Shown here: piece by piece, positions 52,825 through 61,096 of the stretch
Position numbering within the stretch: position 1 is the first letter of the stretch
Layout of the letters: each line of letters begins with the position of its first letter
Assembly: GCA_020201035.1 (NCBI GenBank)
Contig: JAIVHO010000002.1
Location: 1 to 64,000 of the forward strand
Reading direction: 5' to 3'
Length of the DNA: 64,000 nt
From: Bacteroidales bacterium
GTDB taxonomy: Bacteria; Bacteroidota; Bacteroidia; Bacteroidales; VadinHA17
Position numbers and translations under genes: made by a program
Notes under the pieces: generated by a model
Told to the model about the DNA's origin: nothing
The model's input: the letters and a program-made list of their open reading frames with translations, nothing else
Databases searched by the model: none

Positions 52825-54621
52825 ATGAAAAAAGATAAAATGATTAATCTCACAATAAACAGCAACCCTGTTGCGGTCCCTGAAGGATGGACAGTATTGC
52901 AGGCTGCCGAGAAACTAAATGTAAGAATTCCCACACTGTGTAACCACCCTGACCTTTGTGTAGCAGGTAATTGCAGGGTATGTGTTGTGGAACAGAAGGA
53001 TGCCAGAACACTTATTGCATCCTGTTCACAACCGGCAACGGAAGGAATGGAAATCATGACCAACACTCTAAAGGTCAGGAATGCCCGCAAACATATTGTG
53101 GAGCTGCTTCTCTCGGAGCACCGGGCCGACTGTACCAAGTGTTATCGTAATCAGAACTGCGAACTTCAGGCTCTTGCAAATGAATTTGCTTTTGGAGACC
53201 ACCTGTTCCTTGATCTGGTAGGCGAACATGAACATCTTATTGACCGTACATCGGCTTCCATAATTAAGGATGACAGTAAGTGTATACGCTGCCAGAGATG
53301 CGTTCGTACATGTACTGAACTTCAGAAGGTATCAGCCATTGCGGTAAGTGGTAAGGGTCACGAACAAAAGATATCTACTTTTCATGACAGGCCAATAAGT
53401 CACGTGGTATGTACCAATTGCGGTCAGTGTGTTAACAGATGCCCAACAGGAGCCCTTACAGAGAAGACCTATATTGATCATGTATGGGATGCCATATATG
53501 ATCCTTCCAAAAAAGTGATTGTTCAGACAGCACCCGCCGTAAGGGTAGCTCTCGGTGAAGATCTGGGTTATGACCCGGGTGAAAGGGTGACCGGCAAACT
53601 GGTATCAGCACTTCGGCAGCTTGGCTTTGATTATGTTCTGGATACCGACTTTTCCGCTGACCTCACCATAATGGAGGAGGGTACCGAACTGCTGACCCGA
53701 CTGAAAAAAGCTCTGGTTGATGGTGACAAGGAGACCTCACTGCCAATGTTTACAAGCTGTTCTCCCGGCTGGATCAAGTTTATTGAACATAAATACCCTG
53801 AGCTTCTTCCTAATCTCTCAACGTGCAAGTCGCCCCAGCAGATGTTCGGAGCACTCGCAAAAACCTATTTTGCAGATAACGTAAAGGTTGATCCTGAAAA
53901 TATTGTATCTGTTTCAATTATGCCGTGTACTGCAAAGAAATTTGAAGCCAACAGGCCCGAGATGAGGGATAGCGGATATAAGGATGTCGATTTTGTTCTT
54001 ACCACAAGGGAGCTGGCGATTATGATCAAACAGGCAGGGATCGATTTCAGAAGACTGGATACCTCTAACTATGATTCAGTAATGGGTGAGTCAACCGGTG
54101 CTGCTGTTATTTTTGGTGCCACAGGAGGAGTAATGGAGGCCGCTCTCAGAACGGCATATGAAATAGTTACCGGCAAAGAGGTGCCTTTTGAGAATATCAA
54201 TATTATGCCTGTAAGGGGAATGGAAGGCGTTAAGGAGGCTACCATTAAAATTGAAGGTTGTCTTAAGGAGTGGAGCTTCCTTGAAGGAGCCGAACTTAAT
54301 GTTGCTATTGCTCACGGACTCACAAATGCTGATAAGGTAATGAGTGCAGTGGCCCGGGGCGAGGCAAACTACCATTTTATTGAGATAATGGCATGTCCCG
54401 GAGGTTGCATAGGTGGTGGCGGACAGCCGATACCCACAAGTACTGCAATCAGGCAAAACAGGATTGATGCCATTTATGCCGAGGATATGTCAATGGCTAT
54501 CAGGAAGTCACATGAGAATCCTGAAGTGGTGGCGGTATATAAGAATTTCCTTGGTGAGCCTAACAGCCATAAGGCACACGAATTACTTCATACCCATTAC
54601 GTTGAGCGCATGAGGTATTAA
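52825..54621 (+). CDS. hydA: [FeFe] hydrogenase catalytic subunit
   Basis: A 598-residue iron hydrogenase. An N-terminal [2Fe-2S] domain (CNHPDLCVAGNCRVC) is followed by the His-Cys3 cluster (HRADCTKCYRNQNC) and two [4Fe-4S] motifs (CIRCQRCVRTC, CTNCGQCVNRCP). The H-cluster signatures are TSCSPGWIKF (about residue 309), MPCTAKKFE (about 365) and MACPGGCIGGGGQP (about 522). With HydB and HydC it would interconvert NADH (perhaps with ferredoxin) and H2, a major electron sink in fermentation. The maturases HydE, HydF and HydG are not in the window. The TSCSPGW variant is that of NAD(P)-linked hydrogenases. Confidence 0.95.
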   Translation: MKKDKMINLTINSNPVAVPEGWTVLQAAEKLNVRIPTLCNHPDLCVAGNCRVCVVEQKDARTLIASCSQPATEGMEIMTNTLKVRNARKHIVELLLSEHRADCTKCYRNQNCELQALANEFAFGDHLFLDLVGEHEHLIDRTSASIIKDDSKCIRCQRCVRTCTELQKVSAIAVSGKGHEQKISTFHDRPISHVVCTNCGQCVNRCPTGALTEKTYIDHVWDAIYDPSKKVIVQTAPAVRVALGEDLGYDPGERVTGKLVSALRQLGFDYVLDTDFSADLTIMEEGTELLTRLKKALVDGDKETSLPMFTSCSPGWIKFIEHKYPELLPNLSTCKSPQQMFGALAKTYFADNVKVDPENIVSVSIMPCTAKKFEANRPEMRDSGYKDVDFVLTTRELAIMIKQAGIDFRRLDTSNYDSVMGESTGAAVIFGATGGVMEAALRTAYEIVTGKEVPFENINIMPVRGMEGVKEATIKIEGCLKEWSFLEGAELNVAIAHGLTNADKVMSAVARGEANYHFIEIMACPGGCIGGGGQPIPTSTAIRQNRIDAIYAEDMSMAIRKSHENPEVVAVYKNFLGEPNSHKAHELLHTHYVERMRY

Positions 54622-54643
54622 TTTCATCCCATAGTTAACAGAG

Positions 54644-54679
54644 AGAGGGCTGCTGTCATTGTACAGCAGCCCTCTTTTT
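54644..54679 (+). terminator. Rho-independent terminator of the hydrogenase operon
   Basis: AGAGGGCTGCTGT-CATTGT-ACAGCAGCCCTCT is a perfect 13-bp stem followed by TTTTTA, 23 bp after the hydA stop. Confidence 0.92.
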
Positions 54680-54742
54680 AGTGCGCCCGGGCATGGACGA
54701 GAACTATTTTATCTTACTCCTGCCCGATTATCAAGCAGGATT

Positions 54743-55318
54743 TTACTGATTCAGCTTCTTAAGAAGCCACACTATATTGGCTCCCAGGGTTCTCATGGTC
54801 TTTATGCCCTCAGCATCATTCGCAACATCACCCTTATCCCCGCCAATGCCAATGTTCCAGTAGGATGAACCGGGTATGATCATCTCATTAATCTGAAAAA
54901 AGTGATTTATGGTGTCAAAAGTGTGAATGCCCCCCTCTCTTCTTACTGCCACAACAGCAGCTCCGATCTTACGGCGCAGGGGATTGCCTGCTGCCCTGAG
55001 AGAATAACCCGCAACATCAAGCAGAGCCTTCGTTTCAGCCGTAACATCTGTAAAATAGACCGGTGAACCTATAATTATAGCGTCTGCCTTTACCATCTTT
55101 TCAATTACCTCATTGAGCAGGTCATTCTTTATGTGGCATCTTCCGTCCTTCTCTTTTTTGCATTTCATGCAGGCGGTACAGCCATTTACTTTTTTAGCTC
55201 CAATACGTATAAGTTCACATTTAATGCCCTCTTTCTCAATTACAGACAATACCTCTTTCAAAAGATATTCAGTGTTTCCGTTCTTTCTGGGACTTCCGTT
55301 TATTGCAAGTACATTCAT
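54743..55318 (-). CDS. Flavodoxin-like NAD(P)H-dependent FMN reductase / iron-sulfur flavoprotein
   Basis: A 191-residue flavodoxin-fold protein. The FMN phosphate loop is INGSPRKNGNTEYLL, a four-Cys motif (CTACMKCKKEKDGRC) is typical of the iron-sulfur flavoprotein subgroup, and IIIGSPVYFTDVTAETKALLD is the second flavin-binding segment. It probably moves electrons from NAD(P)H or ferredoxin to small acceptors. It converges with the hydrogenase operon and is not part of it. Confidence 0.85.
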   Translation of the reverse strand: MNVLAINGSPRKNGNTEYLLKEVLSVIEKEGIKCELIRIGAKKVNGCTACMKCKKEKDGRCHIKNDLLNEVIEKMVKADAIIIGSPVYFTDVTAETKALLDVAGYSLRAAGNPLRRKIGAAVVAVRREGGIHTFDTINHFFQINEMIIPGSSYWNIGIGGDKGDVANDAEGIKTMRTLGANIVWLLKKLNQ

Positions 55319-55351
55319 AATATCACTGTTTTGGTAGTTTTGATCATGGTC

Positions 55352-55402
55352 TCGTCATGGTCTCATCAGGGTGTCATCAGGATGTCATCAGGGTGTCAGA
55401 TC
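55352..55402. repeat. Short 11-12 bp tandem repeat
   Basis: GGTCTCATCAGGG, TGTCATCAGGA, TGTCATCAGGG and TGTCAGATCATC follow each other. The tract starts at the tail of the broken membrane-protein gene and runs into the flavodoxin upstream region. Confidence 0.7.
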
Positions 55403-56193
55403 ATCTATGCTCGGTGCAGCAGCATCATTTCGCCTGCTATCATTTGTATCATCTTCCCTTTTATAATCTGCGTAGAGATCTTCTACCGTTACCCTGCCGT
55501 TTTCACCACGGCCTGATTCCACCATAATCTCCTCCTCGATTCCCTCTGTAATGGGATCATTACAATTGCTGACAGGATAAGGGAGATTATAAGAAGAATT
55601 ATGGTGAAGAGCGCCACAAAGCCCATATTGGTCCAGAAACGGCGGTGTCCGAGGGTGAATATTCTTGAAAGAGTATCACCTATGGTTCTGTTCTCAATCA
55701 TCATTACAGGTGCTGTTAAGGCAAAGAATATCATTGCGTACAGAGCCGCGAAAACTGCTCCGATAATAAGTATCACAACACCCAGCATCAGGGCAACCAT
55801 GGTCAGCACGGAAAGAATAATATATACAGCCAGTACCGGGAAAAGGTAACGGGTTGTAACTTTAATTATATCTGCTGACAGATCACTCTCAGGGCTGAGA
55901 GGTCTGACAATAATAAAATACTGCAGTATTATGGTAAAATAGAGCCCTGTTACAGCAACAAGCAGATATCTCCATGCCATTGGCTTCATTGCAGCCACCA
56001 TTTCGGCCGGATCTGTTGTGCCCTGAAGTCCGGATATGTCAATCCCTGCCGACATGAATGAGGTGAGGAGGGAAGATACCAGAGATATCCCGAAAAGGGG
56101 CAGAAACCATCTCCTGTAAAACTGAGAAATCTCGTTAAAGGCTATATCAATATTGTATCTCTTTTTTAACGGATGGTTGTCAATGTCTGTCAT
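55388..56193 (-). pseudogene. Multi-helix membrane protein, probably frameshifted near its C-terminus
   Basis: From the ATG at 56193 a frame of 234 residues encodes a polar N-terminus and about six membrane helices, resembling the GDPD-membrane-domain/DUF4013-like proteins of Bacteroidota. After the last helix (LILSAIVMIP) the frame abruptly becomes basic (LQRESRRRLWWNQ) and stops at 55489. In another frame the DNA from about 55556 to a TGA at 55388 reads DPITEGIEEEIMVESGRGEN, then GRVTVEDLYADYKREDDTND and a DDLTP end: an acidic, coherent, protein-like tail. I infer that a deletion or indel near 55556 joined two frames. Alternatively the tail belongs to a separate lost gene. Function of the intact protein unknown. 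Confidence 0.5.
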
Positions 56194-56228
56194 TATTAAA
56201 ATTTTATGATTGGGACAAAATTAGTCAA

Positions 56229-59162
56229 TTAATCAAGCAGTTCAAGCATCTCCTCAATATCGAGATCCGAAAAGGGATTATTGGATCCGGTAAATGTCTC
56301 AGCGAGTTTTGATTTCTTCTCCTGCAACCTTAGAATCTTCTCCTCTATGGATCCGGTGGAGATAAACCTGTATACAAAAACACTCTTCTCCTGACCAATC
56401 CTGTGTGCCCTGTTCAAAGCCTGCATCTCAACCGCCGGATTCCACCACGGATCAAGTATAAACACGTAATCAGCAGCAGTAAGATTGAGGCCAACACCAC
56501 CGGCTTTCATCGAGATCAGAAAAACACGGCAATCGGGATTGTTCTGGAAGGAGTTTACGATCTTCTCACGGTTTGTGCTTTTTCCTGTGAGTGTTGCATG
56601 TCTGATGGACTTTCTTCTGAGCAGATCGCCCAAAAGATCCAGATGTTTTACAAATGATGAGAAAATCAGGATTTTATGGCCCTCTGAGAGAATGTTCTCA
56701 ATATCCCCGGTAACGGTATCAAATTTTCCTGAACGGTCAGGGTAATGGGGGTCTGACAGCAGGGGATGGTTTGATAAAAGGCGAAGTCTCATCAGACCCT
56801 GCAGAACAACAATAGATTTTTTATCATCTGCAACCCCTTCATTGACATCAGTGATAAGATTTCGTATTGCCGACTTCTCCTCATCATATAACTTCTGCTG
56901 CTCATCGGTCATATCACAGAAGACAGTCTGCTCGGATACAGGTGGAAGATCTGATGCTACTTCAGACTTGCTCCTTCGCAATATAAAGGGCCTGATAATC
57001 TTCTGTAATTTCTCCTCCTGCTGTACCGACTGTTCTTTTTCAATTGGTCTGGCAAACTCCTTCCTGAACCATGCAAGAGATCCAAGGAGACCATTATTAA
57101 CAAAGTTAAGCTGTGTCCACAGATCTGTAAGGGAGTTCTCTACCGGAGTACCAGTGAGCACAAGCCTGTGGTCAGACTGAAGTCTTGAGACACTTTTGTA
57201 CAACTGTGAGGCAGGATTTTTTATCACCTGACTCTCATCCAGTATAACATAATGAAAGTGAAAACGTGAAATAAATTCAATGTCCTGCCTTACGGTATGA
57301 TAGCTTGATAAAATAATATCATACCTGCTGAATAGGGAGGTATCCTTTCTGCGGTTCATCCCCTGGTGACAGTGTGTCTTAAGTGAAGGCGTGTAGAGCA
57401 TAACCTCCTTCTCCCAGTTATAAACCAGCGAAGCGGGCACAATGATCAGAGAGGTGAGCTTTGCACTGTTCTCCCTGAAAAGAGTCATCTGACCTTCTGA
57501 GGTCTTCTCCGGAGGCTCCGTTCTGGCGTTCCGGTTATAAAGAAGCATAACAAGTGTCTGAAGAGTTTTTCCCAGACCCATATCATCAGCGAGGCATCCT
57601 CCAAGGTTGTTATCCTGCAGAAAGAGCATCCAGCTTACCCCGTTGACCTGATATGGTCTTAACTCCGCATTTACCTCCCCGGGAATTGTTACCTGTGGTA
57701 GTGCACCAGGAAGTACCAGCTTCCCCAGCGCATCACAACTCCGGCACTCGTCCCCGCTGAAGGCCTCATTAAGCAGGGCAAAATGTTGTTTCTGCACCTT
57801 CAGGGTATCTCCTTCAGGAGTTCCCAGTTCCAGCAGATTCCTGTACTTCTTAAACCACTCTTCAGGCAGTATAAAAACTTTACCGTCAGGCAGAGTAAAT
57901 TCTCGGTTACCATCAATGATATTTCTCCGGAATGTTAAAAAGGGGAACTCAGTATAGCCTATCAGCACCATAGCTTTAAGATCAAACCAGTCAATACCCG
58001 TTTCATAATTGATAGTTAACTCAACCCGGTCAAACAGATATACCTTGTCAGCACTGCCCTGTCTTATGGAGAATCCCGATTTCTCAAGCTCAGGATATAC
58101 GGTGTTAACCTGCTCGACCAGACTATAAAATTCGGTTTCGGGATCTTCACTGTTGCCTGTTGCTGAATAATTCACTCTGTCGTCACTGAAAAACCCAAGT
58201 TCCAGAAGCAGATTATGGGTCTCTTCTTCCCATGGGGTGTCGCGGTAGTACTTTTCAAAACGGTAAATGCCGTTAATCTTTTTCAGTCTTGTGAAGCTCG
58301 TTGACCGGGAGTTGCTGAATATCTCATCCTCCTCATACCTGAAACTGACAATTATAACCGGTGAGTTTCTTATTCCCCTCTCAATAGTAAGGATTCTTCT
58401 TTTCTCCGCTACTATATGGTCTATCCTGAATCCGGTTGCCTCAACCCTGTTGCTGTTAACAATGTTCCTGATAAATCCTGAAAAGTATCTCTCTTCATGA
58501 CTGGATGGTATCCTGATGCTCTTTTTTGTAAGAAAGGGTTTGAGCTTTGATCCCTCCATATCCTTAACCTCGGTTATTATATCATTATGCCTGATTATGC
58601 ACGGACTGTTGCAGATGATCTCCATATCCTGGTTCACAAGGGGCAGAGGTTTATCCCTTAATGAGATCTGCAATTCATATCTGATAACATCATCTTCCCT
58701 GATAAACCTGAACAGTGGTTCTGCATTTACCGGTTCAACGATCAGAAGATCTTCACTGTGTAAATTGACTGTCCTGGTTTTCTGCCTGTAGACAGGGACA
58801 CCATATGATCTTACAATGCCTGTTATCAGCGCCAGCTTTTTTTCAATATATGGTCTGATATGATTGACTAATCTCTCCTCGGTTACCCTGTCAAGAAACT
58901 GCATCACATTTTTCTCCCTTGAGAATAACCTGAAAAGATACCTGTCTGAACAGGAGTTGGCAAGGTTGATTATCTCCAGTTCATGTTCTGTAATTTCATT
59001 TATAGTATCGGGAGAGGCATATGGGGAAAGAGACTCTTCAGGGGTAAGATAGCTTCTCCCTTCAAGCCCGGTGACCATATAGGGAATTAACAAAGACCCC
59101 CACATACGGTGGGTGGTCAGGATCAGAGCAAAACTCCTTGTAGTGTCTCTTATTTGTGCCAA
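56229..59162 (-). CDS. SNF2-family DNA-dependent ATPase / helicase
   Basis: A 977-residue Swi2/Snf2 protein. The N-terminal half (about 1-490) is a family-specific region without zinc-binding SWIM cysteines. The helicase core has Walker A ADDMGLGKTLQTL (about residue 525), DESQ box VILDESQVIKN (about 641), VLTGTPVENS, and the C-terminal motifs SMKAGGVGLNLTAADYVF and NRAHRIGQEKSVFVYRF. Such proteins remodel or translocate on DNA, but their role in bacteria is poorly defined. Translation seems to start at TTG (59160-59162), since the conserved FALILTTHRMWGSLLIPY stretch begins upstream of the first ATG. It is divergent from dinB with 110 bp between, a possible shared stress-response promoter region. 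Confidence 0.9.
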   Translation of the reverse strand: MAQIRDTTRSFALILTTHRMWGSLLIPYMVTGLEGRSYLTPEESLSPYASPDTINEITEHELEIINLANSCSDRYLFRLFSREKNVMQFLDRVTEERLVNHIRPYIEKKLALITGIVRSYGVPVYRQKTRTVNLHSEDLLIVEPVNAEPLFRFIREDDVIRYELQISLRDKPLPLVNQDMEIICNSPCIIRHNDIITEVKDMEGSKLKPFLTKKSIRIPSSHEERYFSGFIRNIVNSNRVEATGFRIDHIVAEKRRILTIERGIRNSPVIIVSFRYEEDEIFSNSRSTSFTRLKKINGIYRFEKYYRDTPWEEETHNLLLELGFFSDDRVNYSATGNSEDPETEFYSLVEQVNTVYPELEKSGFSIRQGSADKVYLFDRVELTINYETGIDWFDLKAMVLIGYTEFPFLTFRRNIIDGNREFTLPDGKVFILPEEWFKKYRNLLELGTPEGDTLKVQKQHFALLNEAFSGDECRSCDALGKLVLPGALPQVTIPGEVNAELRPYQVNGVSWMLFLQDNNLGGCLADDMGLGKTLQTLVMLLYNRNARTEPPEKTSEGQMTLFRENSAKLTSLIIVPASLVYNWEKEVMLYTPSLKTHCHQGMNRRKDTSLFSRYDIILSSYHTVRQDIEFISRFHFHYVILDESQVIKNPASQLYKSVSRLQSDHRLVLTGTPVENSLTDLWTQLNFVNNGLLGSLAWFRKEFARPIEKEQSVQQEEKLQKIIRPFILRRSKSEVASDLPPVSEQTVFCDMTDEQQKLYDEEKSAIRNLITDVNEGVADDKKSIVVLQGLMRLRLLSNHPLLSDPHYPDRSGKFDTVTGDIENILSEGHKILIFSSFVKHLDLLGDLLRRKSIRHATLTGKSTNREKIVNSFQNNPDCRVFLISMKAGGVGLNLTAADYVFILDPWWNPAVEMQALNRAHRIGQEKSVFVYRFISTGSIEEKILRLQEKKSKLAETFTGSNNPFSDLDIEEMLELLD

Positions 59163-59272
59163 CTGAGATATCCGGTTTTAACAATCCTGCAATAATGGTT
59201 AAGTTTAGGGAGAAATCAAAGCGTATTTTGCCACATTTTTAACAATTTTACCGGGTCAATAATACTCCTGAC

Positions 59273-60337
59273 TTGAAGCTGGTGATACATATAGACATGG
59301 ATGCATTTTTTGCGTCGGTAGAGCAGAATGATGATCCCTCACTGAGGGGCAAGCCGGTTGTTGTAGGGTCACCATCAGAGCGGGGAGTAATTGCAGCCGC
59401 CAGCTATGAGGCCCGAAAGTTCGGAGTGCGGTCAGCAATGCCGGCCCAGGTGGCCTGCAGGCTCTGTCCTGATCTGATATTTGTCAGGCACCGGAAGGAG
59501 AGATACCGGGAAGTCTCGGACATAGTCTTTAAACAGTTTTACCTGTTTACATCAAAAGTGGAGCCCCTTTCAGTGGATGAGGCATTTCTGGACGTATCGG
59601 ATTGTTGTGCAGATCTTTTGTCGGCACGGGATCTTGCTGTTAGAATAAAGGAGGCAATCATGAAGGAGACATCCCTCTCTTCATCGGCAGGAATTGCATG
59701 CAATAAGTTTCTGGCCAAAATGGCAAGTGATATGGAGAAACCTGACGGATTAAAGGTTTTAACACCGGAGGAGGCAACGCTCCTTATTCCGGAACTACCG
59801 GTGGATAAATTTTATGGAATAGGAAAGGTTACTGCAGAAAAGCTTCACAGGTACGGTATCCATACCGGAGCAGATATGGTTGAAGCCGGACCCGATTTTC
59901 TGCATCGTAATTTCGGTAAGTCAGGTTCATTTTATTTTGATATGGCTCGGGGGATAGACAACAGGGAGGTGGAGTGTGGACGGGAGCGCAAGTCGATAGG
60001 AGCAGAACTAACATTTGAGAAGGATTTAACAACTCTCTTTGGAATTATTGCTGAACTTTACCGTATTGAACAGGAACTGTGGCGAAGGGTTGAGGAAAAC
60101 GGGGCTGCAGGCCGCACCATTACCCTTAAAGTGAAATATGATGATTTTAAACAGATTACAAAAAGTATTACAATTGATACCCCGGTAACTGATTTTCATA
60201 CTCTTCACGGGAGAGTGACAGACCTGAGGAAATCGGTTGATTTTTCAAACAGGAGGATAAGGCTTATGGGGGTTACAATTTCGAATTTTGGTTTGGATGA
60301 TAAACCGGGCAAACAGTTACTGATATGGAAGAAATAG
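59273..60337 (+). CDS. dinB: DNA polymerase IV (Y-family)
   Basis: A 354-residue translesion polymerase. The metal site is IHIDMDAFFASVEQ plus SVDEAFLDVSD (about residues 99-109), with IAAASYEARKFGVRSAMP in the fingers, a thumb with helix-hairpin-helix (YGIGKVTAEKLHRYGIH) and a little-finger domain. The start is an unusual TTG at 59273, chosen because the family begins two to four residues before HIDMD. A GTG at 59282 is the alternative. A C-terminal clamp-binding peptide is possible at the end (KQLLIW). It overlaps the GNAT gene by 13 bp. Confidence 0.93.
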   Translation: MKLVIHIDMDAFFASVEQNDDPSLRGKPVVVGSPSERGVIAAASYEARKFGVRSAMPAQVACRLCPDLIFVRHRKERYREVSDIVFKQFYLFTSKVEPLSVDEAFLDVSDCCADLLSARDLAVRIKEAIMKETSLSSSAGIACNKFLAKMASDMEKPDGLKVLTPEEATLLIPELPVDKFYGIGKVTAEKLHRYGIHTGADMVEAGPDFLHRNFGKSGSFYFDMARGIDNREVECGRERKSIGAELTFEKDLTTLFGIIAELYRIEQELWRRVEENGAAGRTITLKVKYDDFKQITKSITIDTPVTDFHTLHGRVTDLRKSVDFSNRRIRLMGVTISNFGLDDKPGKQLLIWKK

Positions 60338-60867
60338 AGAGTCATGGAAATAGAAGAGATTCAGAGAGTGTGATAATAAGAGTTGCAACGCCCGGGGACC
60401 TCGGGGCTGTGGATGATATATACAGCTACTGGATAAAATCGGAGTGTTCCACAGCTGACAGGATACCCTATTCCCGTCAGGAGAGAGAGGAATGGTTTGC
60501 CTCTCATCCGCCTGATACCTTCCCTGTTTTTGTTGCTGAATCAGGTGGGGCAGTGGCCGGTTATTTCAGCTTTTCTCCCTACCGCAAAAGGAGGGAGGCA
60601 CTGAAATATGTAGCTGAGATAAGTTATTTTGTCTCCCCTGAGTGGATGGGAGCCGGAGTGGGAACAAAGATGATGAGCCATGGGTTAGCCGTTGCTCCCG
60701 GTCTGGGGTTCAGAACACTGGTGGCAATCCTGCTGGAACACAATACGGCAAGTATTGCTCTGCTGAATAAATTCGGGTTTGAAGAATGGGGAAGAATGCC
60801 AGGGATAGTGGTGTTTGACGACAGGCATTATGATCACCTCTTTTATGGGTTGAAGCTGGATCATTAA
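60325..60867 (+). CDS. GNAT-family N-acetyltransferase (phosphinothricin acetyltransferase-like)
   Basis: A 180-residue acetyl-CoA-dependent transferase. IRVATPGDLGAVDDIYSYWI is the N-terminal strand-helix, YFVSPEWMGAGVGTKMMSHG contains the acetyl-CoA loop (motif A) and NTASIALLNKFGFEEWG is motif B. The order and spacing resemble the Pat/Bar and YncA group, which acetylate small amines. It overlaps dinB by 13 bp and so is probably co-transcribed with it. Confidence 0.85.
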   Translation: MEEIESHGNRRDSESVIIRVATPGDLGAVDDIYSYWIKSECSTADRIPYSRQEREEWFASHPPDTFPVFVAESGGAVAGYFSFSPYRKRREALKYVAEISYFVSPEWMGAGVGTKMMSHGLAVAPGLGFRTLVAILLEHNTASIALLNKFGFEEWGRMPGIVVFDDRHYDHLFYGLKLDH

Positions 60868-60875
60868 TTTATTAT

Positions 60876-60910
60876 TTTGCCTGCTGGGAATAATTAATTT
60901 TGTACTTTTG
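60876..60910 (+). promoter_or_regulatory. Promoter of tRNA-Ser
   Basis: TTTG (60876-60879), 23 bp and TACTTTTG (60903-60910) fit the phylum consensus except for a slightly long spacer. The -7 element ends 11 bp before the mature tRNA. Confidence 0.45.
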
Positions 60911-60921
60911 AGCCCCTGTCA

Positions 60922-61008
60922 GGAGAGATGCCGGAGTGGTCGAACGGGGCGGTCTCGAAAACCGTTGTCCTGCTTGCGGGACCGGGGGTTCGAATCCCTC
61001 TCTCTCCG
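60922..61008 (+). tRNA. tRNA-Ser(CGA)
   Basis: Acceptor GGAGAGA/TCTCTCC, anticodon arm GCGGT-CTCGAAA-ACCGT with anticodon CGA, a long variable arm (TGTCCTGCTTGCGGGACC) and T arm GGGGG-TTCGAAT-CCCTC identify a serine tRNA reading UCG. Discriminator G, no encoded CCA. Confidence 0.96.
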
Positions 61009-61023
61009 CTTTAATAATTAATA

Positions 61024-61056
61024 GAAATCCCGTTTTCCCGGGATTTCTCATTTTTT
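61024..61056 (+). terminator. Terminator after tRNA-Ser
   Basis: AAATCCCG-TTTTC-CCGGGATTT forms an 8-bp stem followed by CTCATTTTTTA, 16 bp beyond the tRNA. Confidence 0.75.
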
Positions 61057-61096
61057 ATTGCTTATTTTGTTAGAGTTAACCCAAAATTTTAATAAC

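Noticed and set aside
59163-59272. LexA/SOS box between the SNF2 and dinB genes
   Set aside because: No convincing palindrome matching known LexA sites was found in the 110-bp region.
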